From Isoetes taiwanensis (taxonomy: Eukaryota > Streptophyta > Lycopodiopsida > Isoetales > Isoetaceae), in NCBI GenBank assembly GCA_021234155.1, contig JAJEKV010000049.1:8652036-8716035 (forward strand): a DNA stretch of 64,000 bases. Reading direction: 5' to 3'. The notes under the pieces are model-generated. The model was not told the origin of the DNA. It did not search any database and saw only the letters and a list, made by a program, of their open reading frames with translations. Shown one piece after another: positions 9,372 through 21,510 of the stretch. A program made the position numbers and the translations under genes. Positions within the stretch are counted from its first letter, which is position 1, and each line of letters starts with the position of its first letter.

Positions 9372-10568
9372 ACCCGTAGCGCTTTAACTACATAGCCAGC
9401 TTACAGAGATGCTGCACATGATTGTTAAATGTTTCACATATATCTAGCATTGCTCTATTTGTTACATACATTCTTCATATATCCCAACTTTTCTTCTTTT
9501 CATAATTGAAAGGGGGCTCTAAACGTCAAATTTTCTTTGTATGTGTTATGTGAGTTTTCTTTTTCCCCTTTTTTGTTCTTGTTATATGCTAACTATTTAG
9601 CTCAGTGTGGCTTTAGATACGATGAATATAAGATCACTGATTGCTAGAATTGAACATAATTACAGGTAATATTGGTCACTGCAATTGGTATTTTGAAGCC
9701 ATCACCTGTAAGCCCTTCTTAAAGTTAGTTTATATATTCATACAATCATTCTCCTTTATTTTTCCCTTAATCTTCTTCTTATTTGCAGGTAACATGGTTG
9801 CAAACAGACTTGTTCACATCGGTTTTGGCTGTCAAATGATGCTGCAACACTAGTTGGACACTCTCACATCACATGTTCACTAAGAACCTCTACCTGTAAA
9901 ATTTTTGCTTGCTTGATAAATCTCTGTTGATCTGTCTATCTGCTTTGGACAAACAATCACCAAGATTGTGCTTCTTCAATATGTATTAAAGCCTATAATG
10001 CCAAAACCAAAATATATGATTCTGGATAATGGTTCTTGAATCATTCCATTTACTTATAAATGCTCTTGTTCTTGCATGCATTAACCTTGACCTTGCTTAA
10101 AAGGATCAACAAGTGCGTGTTGTTCTAATATGTCTAGGATTGATTTAAGACTACAAAGCCCTAACGCATTCAATTTTACTCATTCTAAGCGGTGCTCAAA
10201 CCTAAGTCTCAAGTAGTTCAAGTTAATTTAGGTCTCTGTAATTGTAGCATGTAAGTTTTTAATTATTCACGCAAAAGCTCAATGCACACAAGTAAATATA
10301 CTAGGCCTGTCATGGCAATCTTGTATCAGATGGTTTGGTTTGCTTAGGATCCTCGGGAGCAACTCTGCAATATCGGATGGTTTGTATTAGATGGTTCGGT
10401 TTGCTTAGGCATTATCTACAATATAAGGCAAAATACTGAGGGAAGAAAACAAGTTCTTTAAAATATAAGGGCAATGACAAGGATGAAAAACAATGATGCA
10501 TGTTTATTGACAAAGAAAGAGAACATAAAAAAACCAGTCTGTGTCATTGTCTCAAATAGAACAAACTA
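9372..10568. other. no gene recognised
   Basis: AT-rich sequence follows the PhoD-like fragment. A short open stretch ends near 9853 after a TTTGCAG acceptor-like site and could be a further 3' exon or UTR of that fragment, but I see no family match. The rest shows nothing I can name. Confidence 0.4.
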
Positions 10569-10690
10569 ATGGCCACTAGGCCAGGCCATAGATGATGGAC
10601 AAATCATACTTCGTTTGCATCATGATTGTTTGTCAATGGCCACTAGGCCAGACCATAGATGATGATACAAATCGTTTGCATCATCCTTCA
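10569..10690. repeat. tandem duplication of about 67 bp
   Basis: Two adjacent imperfect copies start with ATGGCCACTAGGCCAG, contain CATAGATGATG and end with CGTTTGCATCATGATTG or a close variant. It is a simple local duplication without coding potential. Confidence 0.75.
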
Positions 10691-10912
10691 CAGTTTACAT
10701 CTACACAATGTACAGACATGCCATATATCTTTATTGAATGTTGCACATACAACGTTTTCTTCAGGTTCACACTTATATTTCAGGTTCACATTAACTCTTC
10801 ATCCATTTTTCAAAATGCAGGATGGCAACAGATGTGAGCCGCTCTAACCTTAAAACATAGGCAACATGTTGTTTTGGAATACACGTTTGATTTCTTAGAA
10901 AGCAAAGATGTA

Positions 10913-10972
10913 TTCCAGAATATACTTTGGATTTTTAAAGAAAGCAAAAGTGTATTCTAGAATACACTTTTG
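10913..10972. repeat. TTCnnGAA palindromes with a perfect 28-bp inverted repeat
   Basis: TTCCAGAA occurs at 10913-10920 and TTCTAGAA at 10955-10962. The second is the centre of a perfect 28-bp palindrome (10945-10972) whose half is CAAAAGTGTATTCT. The same motif family forms the cluster at 7623-8210, so the two regions carry related repeats. Confidence 0.8.
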
Positions 10973-11249
10973 TTTTTACATTTTTTGTTTTATGTGCCCT
11001 AGTGTCCATTTGTTCACTTGATTATTTTCTTGTTTGTTATTCAGCCAATAGAACGTCATAACATGTCAAACATATTTGATGGAACAATTAAACATGGAGA
11101 CTTGGGACAGATGCCCAATTGCAACGTCTGACAGATGCCCAATTGCAACGCACCAAATTTTTAGGGTGCCAAATTAATGTACTGAAAAATATTATTCTTT
11201 CTTCTCTATTTTGATGTTTTTAATATCTCACTTTCAGAAATTATGTAGT

Positions 11250-11470
11250 CATGTCTATATTTTGCCATTTTCAAGGGTGTTCTTTGCAAAAAACAAACTT
11301 GTCACTTAATGAGGAGCCAAAATGAGAGGGAAAAAAATTAAACTTTTTGAAATTCTCAGGTTTATCCCAAAAAGGCCAATTTTAAGAGCATGGTGTTTTT
11401 TTAAAGGGAATCTTTAAAACGAGAGTGCTGCAACACTCCCGTTTAATTTGCAACCTTGTTGATAGATATG
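11250..11470. repeat. relative of the 7.3-kb and 41.3-kb repeat
   Basis: Sequence ending GGGAATCTTTAAAACGAGAG, then CTCCCGTTTAATTTGCAACC and TTGTTGATAGATATGG, resembles the reverse complement of 7320-7400 and the plus strand of 41290-41380. It is non-coding. From 11470 to 11970 I see only AT-rich sequence. Confidence 0.45.
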
Positions 11471-11970
11471 GTGGAGGAAAAAGGTTGGAGGGAAAATGAG
11501 GTGTCAGGGATATTTAAAAAGAAGGGTCCCTGGGAATATTCTCCTACCATAAATAGGCCTACTTATTAGCCCCCCTTATTAATTATTAGTACATATTTAA
11601 TTATTGGTATTCATACTTAATTTCGTATTATACCTTAAAAGTTTTCAAATTTCCAAATAGTTTGAAGTATTAGTTATAGATTTGCGCCATTTTTCACTCA
11701 GGTCTCAGATTGGCATGATTCTTCGATCCATTTTAGGTGAAATTTGATGCAGATGCATAATTTTCACTTCAAATTTACTAGAAGGTGAATTTGACTCATT
11801 TATTTCTTCGTCTAACACTTAACCTAATTTCGGACCCACTACCTAGGAGAAATTTTTTCCCCTATTTTCGAGGTTTGATGGTGGGAAATTTTTATTTCTC
11901 ACCCCTATAGGCTTGTTAGACTACTTTCATGGTTATGGTTAGTGCTAGTTCTTGGTCAACCAAGAACATC

Positions 11971-12150
11971 GCTCTGATACCATTGTGACGCTCCCTACTA
12001 AATATACGGCTCCCAGCCGTACACTCCGTCTATCATCCCCTCGGTACTTAATTATGCTGAATTTCTCGCACTGACAGTTGCAATGGAGGTAGAAAAGTCG
12101 GCTTGTAAGGAAGAGTCTACACTCATGCCCAACTCTCATCAGAGATTATG
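11971..12150 (-). mobile_element. LTR end with tRNA-iMet primer binding site
   Basis: On the minus strand TGGTATCAGAGC (11982-11971) matches the 3' end of plant initiator tRNA-Met, the usual primer of many plant LTR retrotransposons. It directly follows a sequence ending GTCACA (to 11984), as the end of a 5' LTR should. The LTR would extend to higher coordinates from TGTGACGCTCCC. No gag follows on the other side, so this is a remnant. Confidence 0.5.
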
Positions 12151-14274
12151 GTTAACTATGTAAGTAGAAATGGTTGATACATGCACCTGAGCTGGGTTTG
12201 CATCTGATTCTTTGGAGAGTCAATATGCCTTGGCCACGTGAATAGGCATCCCCCTCGTCCTTGGGCTCTTTCCCACTTCGGCAGAGTTTGCTAGATTCAT
12301 CAGGACTCTTGCATATTGCTATGTTTGTTTTTCGTATACGCATCATAGGGATATTGGATTTTTCTATTCACTTTCTTCTATTGCGAATTCAGATTTACTT
12401 AGGATACAATGTCTTAATTTATGGTTCTAATGTTTTCCACAATGTTCGTTGTTACAGATTCTAGGAAATTTTCAAGCTCATAAATTCTTCACAAGCCTCA
12501 TTTATTAATGCCACATGTAGATTTCATGATGATAGATATCCTGGCTTCAGGCGCGACTAATACCCTAGCACTTAGCCATGATCGAGCCTACAAAACTGAA
12601 ACTCCAGGATCCCATCTTCTTATGAGGGCAATGCACTTCTACGTGATTTTGTTTTTTTTAAGCACGTTCACACAAAACGAGTTGCATTGTGAGGCTATCC
12701 ATGTTGCAGACAGGTGGTGTCACTTGGATATTTTTACCATTTAAATGATGTTTTGACCATCTACTTCCATTGGTGGCCACGGAAATTTAAGAAAATTGAG
12801 TTAGTTAAACGAGGGGTCAGTTAGGCATCGGTCTAGTAGCTTGTCATTTTCACTTCGATGATCTGATGATCTTGGCTAAATTTGATTCGTCCATGTGTTT
12901 ATCTAAATAGTTAAGATCTTGAATCTTGTAGAGATGTGAAATGGACCTGAAGAATTAAGGATACATCACCCCTTTTGTCTCAACTACAATTTGCATGTCC
13001 CTATGCATTTCTTTCTGGACCACAACTTCCAAATGCCATAAGTGCATGTAATATTGTTTCAAAGAGCCAATTTTGCTTGACCCTTGCCGGTAATATTATG
13101 TGCTCTGGCATTTATTTGGTGGTCCAAATAACAACTTTGTTTCATAAAGCACATCAGGAAGAAGAAGCACAAAAAAAATCTACAAAAATGTAGGGAAGTG
13201 TTAAAATGATTGGAAGAAATGTCATTTGCATACTTGTTCGTTTTCATATCCAAAGGAAAGAACTCTATTTTGAAAAAAGCATGCTATTTCTAGCTTTCCA
13301 ATTCCGGTTCTAAGTTAGAATCCCCCATTCAAGACCTTTAAGGAATGCAAAAGACGTATGGCCAAATTATGTTGCCATGAATGTGAATGCTGGAGCATAT
13401 CGGCACCAGAGTTGCAAAGCAATAAAGCAATGATCTTATATCTTGAAGACATTGTTCTTTTAATCGACAAAATCGAACCTCCAGTAAGATATCTCACTGG
13501 TTCTCCAGAGAGCGCAACATGCGAGAAAAAAACACTAATTATTTGACAAATCTCAAGCATTTACCTATTAAAATTATATCTTACAAGAAATTTATTACCA
13601 ATTCAACTATAGGCTTTACCCTTTAACGTTAAGATTGCCCCTTTACTTGTACGACTTGCATTTAACTGTTGTGTTGGCCTATGGATAGATCGTGGAGATG
13701 ACCACACAACACATTTTTGCATGTTGCACCGTTACATACAAATGATGTCATGCCGTGAAACCAACGCCAATGAATAGAATAGAATAGTTTTTTTAACGAC
13801 ACAAGACCAAACTTGTTGGTTGAGCAAGACCAAAAACCATATGCCATGTTCTATAAATAGCACTGGTCGACAATACTTAGAGTTTTAGAACCACAATACG
13901 AAATATCTCGGACAATGATTGTGCTGTCACAGTTGCATTCTCAATCAGCACATGCTATAACATTTCCATCTACAGCACATGCTATAACACATGTTAGAAT
14001 ATGAGATCATTACATAAATAATGTGGGGATCTGTGCCAGGCATCTAGAAGCCAAAGATCATGCCTTGTGTAAGGATAATGCTCCAAATGCAAAGATTAGA
14101 TCATGTTCTTCATTAGGGTTAAAGAAGTTGCAAAAGTTTAACATCGAACCATTGAAACTAATAGTCAATGGTCAATAACCTTATTTTTATTAATATTCCT
14201 GTGGGATAATCCACATATGTGCAAAGAACATATCCATAGGTGCAAAGAACATAATCACATGACATAAAACATGA
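12151..14274. other. no gene recognised
   Basis: AT-rich DNA with only short, unrelated open frames. I found no domain, RNA gene or clear repeat boundary. Part of it may be the remainder of the LTR that starts at 11984. Confidence 0.4.
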
Positions 14275-15367
14275 GAGCTCCTACCCGTGGCTCCGACACA
14301 TAAGGAAGTCGACTGACTGGATATGCCTCAAGATAGAGCAGACCGAGCCATAACAATGGCGGGGCTGGCTATAGACAATGGCTAGGGTTGACCCCTCCAT
14401 CCGCCCCTCCTGTGCATACTTTGCAGATGGGCTAGATCAAGCTGTGGCATGACTCTAACCTTCCGGATATGCAATCCCCTTGGCAATCCCATGGCATCAC
14501 CCATCGGGACTGCTCCAGGTTGCATCTCCCTGGTCCGACGAAGTAGGAAGGGTTGCATCTCTCCTTCCCGGGGTCTAGAGGCTCCACGGGCGGCTAGAGA
14601 ATCGTGACGACACACGATTCGTACCCGACTAAACCCCCCAAAACAAGAGCCAAGCTGACACTTGCAACTCTTGAGAGGCAGGGCGGCACCATTGCCCCAG
14701 GAGGTGTCGGACCCATGCTCGTCCCACACGAAGTGACCGACCATAAGCCTAGCCACTATGGGATCCCCCGAAGCCCCCACTCGACAGGGATCCACCCTCC
14801 ATCTTGCCCCTAGCCCCGTTGTGTAGTGCTGAGTCACATCATGGCTTCCATAGCCCGGTGGGTTCCTATGCACAGGCCGCATCTAATAGGAACTAAGGGA
14901 TCTACACTAGGAGCATACTACATATGGCCCTAGGTCTCTACCCCCCTTCCCAATATAAGAGGAGCAAACATGATCAACCAACATCCCATAACATCATACC
15001 ATGATAATCATAATAAGAACATCTTAACCTAATCATACATATCTAATCACACCTATTTAGCACGTAGATAAGAGTTCAGGTGCTAGGTCAGGGAAAAGGG
15101 TCTAGGGTTAGGGTTAGAGCCCATATAGGTGAGGGTCCACATGGGATGCCATGTGGCACCAGTAGGACGAGGCCGTGTGGCGGTTGCCCAATAGGATAAG
15201 GCCATGTGGAATTGGGCCTTATCCTAAGGTTATCTAAGTTAAACAATTAACTTAGATGTGCACCCCTTGCCACTTTCTAAGGCATACAAGGCTACCTAGG
15301 TAGGCTTGTATGGTGACGGGTCCAGGAATATACGTATTTATAGCGTATATTCCCCTGGAACGTCACA
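14275..15367 (-). mobile_element. LTR copy, probably solo, of the 45.4-kb chromovirus-type family
   Basis: Read on the minus strand from 15367, it begins TGTGACGTTCCAGGGGAATA and aligns by eye over about 1.1 kb with the plus-strand LTR at 45434-46760. Shared features include the AATATACG...AAATACGTATAT start, GGGAGATGCAACCC-like repeats, and the segment encoding SMHRRGGW. Its open frame at 14382-14882 appears, shifted, in both copies and is therefore LTR sequence, not a gene. The distal end is uncertain. No gag or pol flanks it. Confidence 0.6.
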
Positions 15368-15763
15368 ACCGATTTGGTCCGGGATAGTTCAAGATCTCAT
15401 CGATCTAAGTTGTACTGATATTCACTGCAGTGTTTTTCTTATTATTGTCATTTTAAACTTGCTTTGAGTTCAAATATCATGCACTCCTATTGAATATTTG
15501 AATAAGAACTTCTCTAGTTCTAGAAGCTAGTTGGCATATTTTATGTGACAATATCCTTGAGATAAATTGTGTGCAAATAGATTGTGTTGGAAACAAGTGT
15601 ATTGTTGATTGCAACAAGCTGAAAACTCACAACACTTCCATCTACAACGCTATGAATTCAAGCAGAAACGTAGCCATGTAAGGGAAAACTAAAAATCACC
15701 AAATGAAGTTGCGCCACATTCTCTACAGATAGAACCAATGGAGCAGCACATCCATCTGGAATA

Positions 15764-15982
15764 GGCATGAAATGGAATACTGAATTACAATTGGATTCTA
15801 CAATCACAAAAATAATTATAACTTCAGTTACCACAAATCAATCTGACGTGCATTTGGTTAAGTTTTTCCCTCTGTCAAAATGTGGAAGAATTCGAAGGTT
15901 GGTGGCAGACATGATGGATGGAGAGCCATGCAATTTACAATTTTCAGATATACCAGGTGGCCCAGGAGCTGATTGGGCTTAG
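15764..15982 (+). pseudogene. NPH3/RPT2-like BTB domain fragment
   Basis: The reading frame contains VHLVKFFPLSKCGRIRRLVA and then LQFSDIPGGPGADW. This is the characteristic BTB region of plant NPH3/RPT2-like proteins (HKFPL-SKSGR-RLVA, LSDIPGG), which are substrate adaptors for CUL3 ubiquitin ligases in phototropin and auxin-transport pathways. Homology starts and stops abruptly; after GGPGADWA comes a stop, and neither the rest of the BTB domain nor the NPH3 domain follows. It is a truncated gene fragment. Confidence 0.65.
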
Positions 15983-16996
15983 GCTTTTATTGAAATAAGC
16001 ATGTGTATTGTCTCCATTTCAGACTTTGTTACTAAGTGAATAGACATTTAAGCTTAAGTTATTCCACCTTTACTGTACAGAAGTTCTGTTGAGCAAACGT
16101 TCATCTCATTCTTGATTCACCTGCCATAGAATGATTAACAACATTCTGACATGACACATTGAATGCACTTTTCCTACGTTTAAGCTTTTCGTTCAGAATG
16201 GCAAACTCCACATCACCACGAAAGACTTTTTTCAATTCAGCGTGTCCAACCATCTTACTCTGATCAGCGATTGTGACGAAGGATCTAAGTCGTTTTAACC
16301 TTTTTTTGATTTGTTTTACGATAATATACATATGAATCCAACAAAAATTGTAGCAAAAATTAGACAGAATCTTTATGCCTGCAGCCAACTCTATTAACTA
16401 TATTAACATCACAGGACAGTGTCAGTTTTGAGATTACCACTTGAAATCATTGTTGATAATGATTTGTTCAATCTATTCAAGATATCACCTATTCAAAACC
16501 CCACAAGAAGATGAGATTGAAAGAAACTAGCTTCCCCTTGCAAAGATGTAAACTGTTATGTACAAATTTTTAATATACACCTTTGGGATACAATCAGCTG
16601 AATTATATCTTCTGTTCTTTGATTGATTTTACTGTATCGTATCATGTTTTAGGTAATTTGTGCTAAGAAACAATATAGGTATCTTGCATGAATGACTGAA
16701 CTATATAATCTTATGCACGAAATGCGCTCAAAAACCAAACATGACAAAAAGTATTCTAGAAATATGTGACACAAATAGACGAGTAGACATGAAAGAGTAT
16801 TTTATTATTTGTTTATTTACAGGCATATGTTGTACATACAGAGGTTTGTAACAGTAGGAATTCGTTGTACACATAAGAGGCTTGTAACAGTAGGACTTCG
16901 CTCACATATTAGACCAAAACTTCGTAATAGATCTCCGCTTACATATCTGGCAAAATCTCATAATGCTACATGGCAAAAATCTCACAATACTATGCA
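15983..16996. other. no gene recognised
   Basis: A minus-strand open frame of 95 codons at 16101-16388 is basic and helix-like (AELKKVFRGDVEFAILNEKL), but I recognise no family. The rest is AT-rich with no signal. Confidence 0.35.
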
Positions 16997-17533
16997 TCAA
17001 CGTTCCAATTCCTTACCATTTTCTACACTATTTTCTAAGATCCAATTCTTCACCATCTTCTTCAAGCAACCATAACACCGATTGAATTTGCCATCCTCAC
17101 TATCCTCAACATAAACTATTCGAAAGCAGTCTTCACAACGGAAAATCGTATCACAATCAAATAAAACCTCTATAGGCACATATGGATCCCTACTTACATT
17201 AGAAAAAGACATATCAATAAAACCAAACAAATCATCACCATAATCACCTTCACCGTCACTTTCCATAACAATGCCAATACTCATCAAACCTTCATCTTTG
17301 GTGTGATTCACGTAGTCCCACTTCAATGCATCATCTAGCACCACATTCCCTTCATAATCATAACAATCCAACCAATTTCGTCCATCTCCATCCTCAAAAG
17401 AAACGTATTCTCCATACTCCTCAACTACCAACCAATCATCCATTCTTTCTCTTTTGGGAAGTGGCAACATCTCATCTTCTCCACCGTCAATGACCTCGTC
17501 ATACTTTCGTTTCTTATAAACCATGTCTCCCAC
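16997..17533 (-). CDS. hypothetical acidic protein with CX2C-X16-CX2C cluster
   Basis: An uninterrupted ATG-to-TAG frame of 178 codons. The N-terminus, MGDMVYKKRKYDEVIDGGED, carries a KKRK nuclear-localisation-like motif. The middle is very acidic (EYGEYVSFEDGDGRNWLDC, ESDGEGDYGDD). The C-terminal third has C-E-D-C and, 16 residues on, C-Y-G-C, a spacing compatible with a zinc ribbon, followed by a lysine-rich helix. I recognise no family. It lies alone in AT-rich DNA between an NPH3 fragment and a LINE. An intact frame with biased composition supports a real or recently real gene; a transposon-encoded protein is an alternative. Confidence 0.5.
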   Translation of the reverse strand: MGDMVYKKRKYDEVIDGGEDEMLPLPKRERMDDWLVVEEYGEYVSFEDGDGRNWLDCYDYEGNVVLDDALKWDYVNHTKDEGLMSIGIVMESDGEGDYGDDLFGFIDMSFSNVSRDPYVPIEVLFDCDTIFRCEDCFRIVYVEDSEDGKFNRCYGCLKKMVKNWILENSVENGKELER

Positions 17534-18431
17534 TTCGATACTTTAATGAATGAAGAAAACTCAGCCTTAGATATAAGCCAATCCATGATTCCATCAACTG
17601 ACAACATTAACACTCATTAATTATTGAATCAAAATCATTCTTATCAGATCTCAAACATTCTTATCTCATCACACAACTGTCATCGGAAGCAAAGTAAACT
17701 GTTATCACATCTTTTTATTTCTTTTCAGAAACAAACATGCTTCGAACATCTTAGATTCGTCATAGCCGTCTCTGAGATCTCTGCCATCATCAACAGCCAA
17801 ACGTCTAGTTATCGGAGGGTTTGTCCCAAAACGTGGCAAGTAAATACTAAATTAGATTGCGGCGCAGAAAAAATAGGGAGGGACAAAAAAAGGAAAAAAG
17901 AAAAATTGCAAACTGCTTTATATATGTTTAGATGGTCAAAATTTTTGGCTTTAGTCTTATATATCTTTTTCGCAGAACTTGAACAGAAGCAGTATTAGAT
18001 GGCCAATCAAACGTTCCTTCTTATTAGGAATATAGCCTTTCATAAAGCCCTTCCAGTCGTGGACATCATACACAAGTCAAGGCGTTGGAGCCTTCAAACT
18101 ACATTTTTGAAACAAATGCACTGACTCTGGAATGGTGAGTGCACCTGACCTTCTCAAAAGAGTAGAGTAATTGCCGAATAGAGCATCTATATTACCAAGT
18201 GTATGCCCAACCATCATTCATGAACCCCCTACACTTCATCAAACACACCCTGTCGTACAAGATAAGAAAAGCAAATGAGAACACATATATGTTCTTGTTC
18301 TGGCCAGAGCAATTATAAAGCTGAAGGTAAAGCCTCCTCGGTAGGCTTTTCGGTTCTGAGATCTCCCTAGGAGGCACATCATATGGTTTGCCTGTGGTAT
18401 TGGTCACCTTGGTCCCCAAATCCTCAAACTT
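17534..18431. other. no gene recognised
   Basis: Only short frames with no recognisable domain. An A/T-rich run at 18432-18470 (poly-T on the plus strand) lies next to the LINE and is a plausible 3' tail of that element. Confidence 0.4.
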
Positions 18432-18511
18432 TAGAATTTATTTTTTATTTATTTATTTTATTTAAATGTCTAGTGCTCACTTAGGACCTTGAAAGGCCAT
18501 GGAGCAAATAT

Positions 18512-20122
18512 TCACAACTTTAACAAAAATGTACGGTGTGTATCCACCCTGTTCATATACTCTCCTACAAAGAATGGTTCCAGATTTAACAATGTATAAA
18601 AACTGTCTATGTGTACCTCGAACTCCTCCCTTATATGCTCATATGCTGTGCAGTGCAAAAAGATGTGGGCTTCATCCTCCACGTCTCCAGCGCCACATAT
18701 CTTACATTTCCTGTCTTCCATGGGAATGTTAAACCATCTGCCTACTTCAATCTCTAGCCGATGAGAGCTGGTTCGGTATCTAGCCATTACTCGTTTATAT
18801 GCCTTTGGAATATCTGAGCATAGATAAGCTTGGCTCTTGTACTCTCTCATATCATTAACTATATTTCCGTAATAAGACATTTTGCTGCCCGGGGCAGCCC
18901 ATAAACTATCCACTGCAAGCTTTTCCAATAAGGTTCTAGCTTCGTTTTTATCATTAGGCCGGTTTGCTTCCGATAATCCCCATTTTTGCCCAATTCCGTA
19001 AATCTCTCGAGCCACCCTTGTTCTGAATTTGCCATAGCTTGATAGGAGATTCGGGTTGACTCTTGTTCTTGTAGCCCTGCTCATAAAGTTTTACAGTTTG
19101 ATAAAGAGCTTCAAGCTCGAGAGGTAGCAACCCAACTTCGCTAGCATTATTGCATATCTGAGTTTGAGCTTTGATCCCAAGCTCTTCTCGTATAAACATT
19201 TTTTGCACGGATTCTACTTGGCTCCATAGCTTAGCCGGACATCCAGGTCCCCATACTGGTGTACCATATAACAACACCGTTTGCACAAGAGTCTTGAAAA
19301 GCGTTTTTTTTCAGCTCCCAATCAATTAATGCAGCTTTATTACATCTTGTTAGCATGCTGTATAAGGCTGATTTTCCTCCTGTGACTCTTCTTTTCACAC
19401 AATCTTTCCAGCTGTAATTTGAAGCAAAATCAATGCCCAAATATTTGTAGCATTCTACTGTTTCCCTTTGCAATGCAGAATAATTCCAGCCCGTGTAGAT
19501 GTTTCTGTAATACTTGCTTTTTGTTGGCTAGCAATACGATATCATCTGCGTATAACAACAACAACTGAATAAGACAGTTACCTATTTGTGTGCCCTGTAA
19601 TGATTGATCTTTGAGCCATTCTTCCAATTCGTCTATGAAAATGCCAAACAGGGTTGGCGATAATGGGCAGCCTTGGCGTACTCCAACCGTGCTTCTCACT
19701 CGTGTGCTCAAATCTGTTGAGATTTTAATCAGAACTTTAGAATATAACTGGGCTATGGCTGCTCTGATTCCTTCAGGAACCCCTAAATGTACCATCCTTT
19801 CGCTTAGCTTGTCTCTTGGAACGGAGTCAAATGCTTTGGCGAAATCTATAAATGCTGCAAACAGAGTTGCATTCGGATGTCTAGCTTTCTCCACCAATAC
19901 TCTGAGTGCAAGAGCATGATCTAATGTACTATGTCCTTTCCTAAAACCAGCTTGGTATGGAGAACGTTTATCATTTCCTTCTGCCCACAAACTAAGCTTA
20001 GATTCCAAAAGGCTGCCCAAAATTTTTGCAAAAGTACTCCCAATGAGAATTGTCCTGTAATTTGATATCACTCTCTTTATCACCGCTTTTGTGTATTGGG
20101 TGGACCCCGCTTTATGTTCCAA
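18512..20122 (-). pseudogene. LINE reverse transcriptase and C-terminal zinc finger
   Basis: The frame at 20122-19430 has SPYQAGFRKGHSTLDHALAL, FAAFIDFAKAFDSVPRDKL, STVGVRQGCPLSPTLFGIFI and LLLYADDIVLLANKKQ: RT motifs with the D and YADD catalytic residues. It then shifts frame to YKYLGIDF at 19473-19231, LLYGTPVWGPG and AKLWSQVESVQKMF at 19286-18954, and finally a region at 19084-18512 with CKICGAGDVEDEAHIFLHC, the zinc finger common at plant LINE C-termini. Each shift is one indel. The protein would copy LINE RNA at the target site; as read it is not translatable in one piece. Confidence 0.88.
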
Positions 20123-20598
20123 TTATCCGCAAACCTTGTCTAATCCCTTCATTTAGCAAGCTTGTAAGCGTGGATGGATTCACGCTGCCCCCCCATTTTA
20201 AGAGCTCCACGATAGTCCATCCATATCACATGCCTTATTGTTGGCCATACCGCTTAGTGTTTCCTCGCACCTCCAATTCTCGTAAAAGTTATACATGTGG
20301 TAGAGGCTATTTTTGTCATGCTATTTTGGCCATTCTTCTCATATAACTCTTGACTAATTTTATATACTAGTGCTTTCTATTGCTCCCCGCTTCTAAACAT
20401 ATCCCAAAAAAACTTTGGGTGTGTGTCCGAGATGCCGTGTCAATTCCTCGTTGCTTTTTCTTGTAATAATCATGTTTCTTCTTCCTTATAAGCTGCTTTG
20501 TACCATTTGGGTTTGAAGATACAATTTGCGGGTAACTGCTTTCGCACGCTTGCATTCCTCATCCCACCATGCATTATGGTCTCCCATGGATGCGCTTC

Positions 20599-21499
20599 TT
20601 AGTCATTCAAAATCTCCTTTGCAGCATCTAGTAATAATGTGGTAAAGTGATTTGCATCAGATACAAACTCTCCAGACCATGTGACCTGATCTAGCAATGC
20701 TTCAATGTGCTGTTCATACTCTTCATGTCTGTTATAATTGACTTTAATCCTGGGACGAAAAGGCTGCTGCTGTAACATAGTTTCCGGGCCAGTTTTAAGC
20801 ATGATAAACAGGGGTTTATGATCTGATTCTGGGAGCTTTTTGCCAATCCAAAAGTCTCGGATCAGATGTATATCTTTGGCCAATAGATAATCTATCGTGC
20901 TGGATCCAGAATGATTTGAGAATGTAAACTCTCTTGATTGCATGAAACTTTTCAAGCCATTTATGATCTTCAGCCTACACATGGTACCAAAATCTAACAG
21001 CATCTCGCCCATGTGATTTGATATGTGATCTTCAGAGCTTCTCACATAAATCGGATCTACAACCTCATCCAGGTTTGCATCTGATATGTCTGCATAGGTC
21101 TTTACCCTCGCCGCTCTCCCAGAGACGTCCGCTAAAGTCTCCTAAAATTAGGATCTCTCCATGGGCACTAAAATGTATGACATCTAAGCATAGATTATTA
21201 AACGGATCAGCTTTATTCAACGTGCTCTTTTTATACACTGAAGCATTCAGTGGTGCAAAGTAGCAAATGGCCATAAACAAATACTGAAGCCAGATATACT
21301 GTTTATCCTGATCATATTTGACAACCTGCACATCTGGTTTTAGATTGGGTTTGCTGTAAACAGCTATGCCACCAAAACCACGTCCTACTCCTGGTTCTTT
21401 TTCATTCCAACTTTGATCGATCAGATCAAATCCACAGATATCTGGTAGAGAGCGAAATTGGTGTGCCCATGTTTCTGTGAACAATAACCCCATGTACAT
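20599..21499 (-). pseudogene. LINE AP-like endonuclease
   Basis: Two overlapping frames. The first (21499-21065) has LLFTETWAHQF, GFGGIAVYSK and EILILGDFSGR; the second (about 21100-20599) has SGSSTIDYLLAK and ESDHKPLFIMLKTGP. TETW, GDF, IDY and SDHKP are the endonuclease/exonuclease/phosphatase motifs of LINE endonucleases, including the catalytic SDH. A single indel near 21100 joins them. The stretch from 20123 to 20598 links to RT but is badly shifted. Confidence 0.8.
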
Positions 21500-21510
21500 G
21501 TCAGTCTAGT

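Larger units (their letters stand above)
18432..21510 (-). mobile_element. LINE (non-LTR retrotransposon), 5'-truncated
   Basis: On the minus strand an AP-type endonuclease precedes a reverse transcriptase, which is followed by a C-terminal zinc-finger region; an A-rich tail is suggested by the T-rich plus strand at 18432-18470. This order is that of LINEs with an ORF2-type protein. No ORF1 is seen above 21510, so the copy is probably 5'-truncated, as LINE insertions often are. Four or five frameshifts interrupt the polyprotein, but the RT catalytic residues are intact. Confidence 0.88.

Noticed and set aside
11946-11967. GTTCTTGGT/ACCAAGAAC inverted repeat as a terminator or operator
   Set aside because: A short palindrome beside a retroelement primer site in plant DNA; no functional context.
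14382-14882. 166-codon minus-strand open frame
   Set aside because: It lies within an LTR shared with 45434-46760, is GC-biased, and is not conserved as a frame in the second copy.
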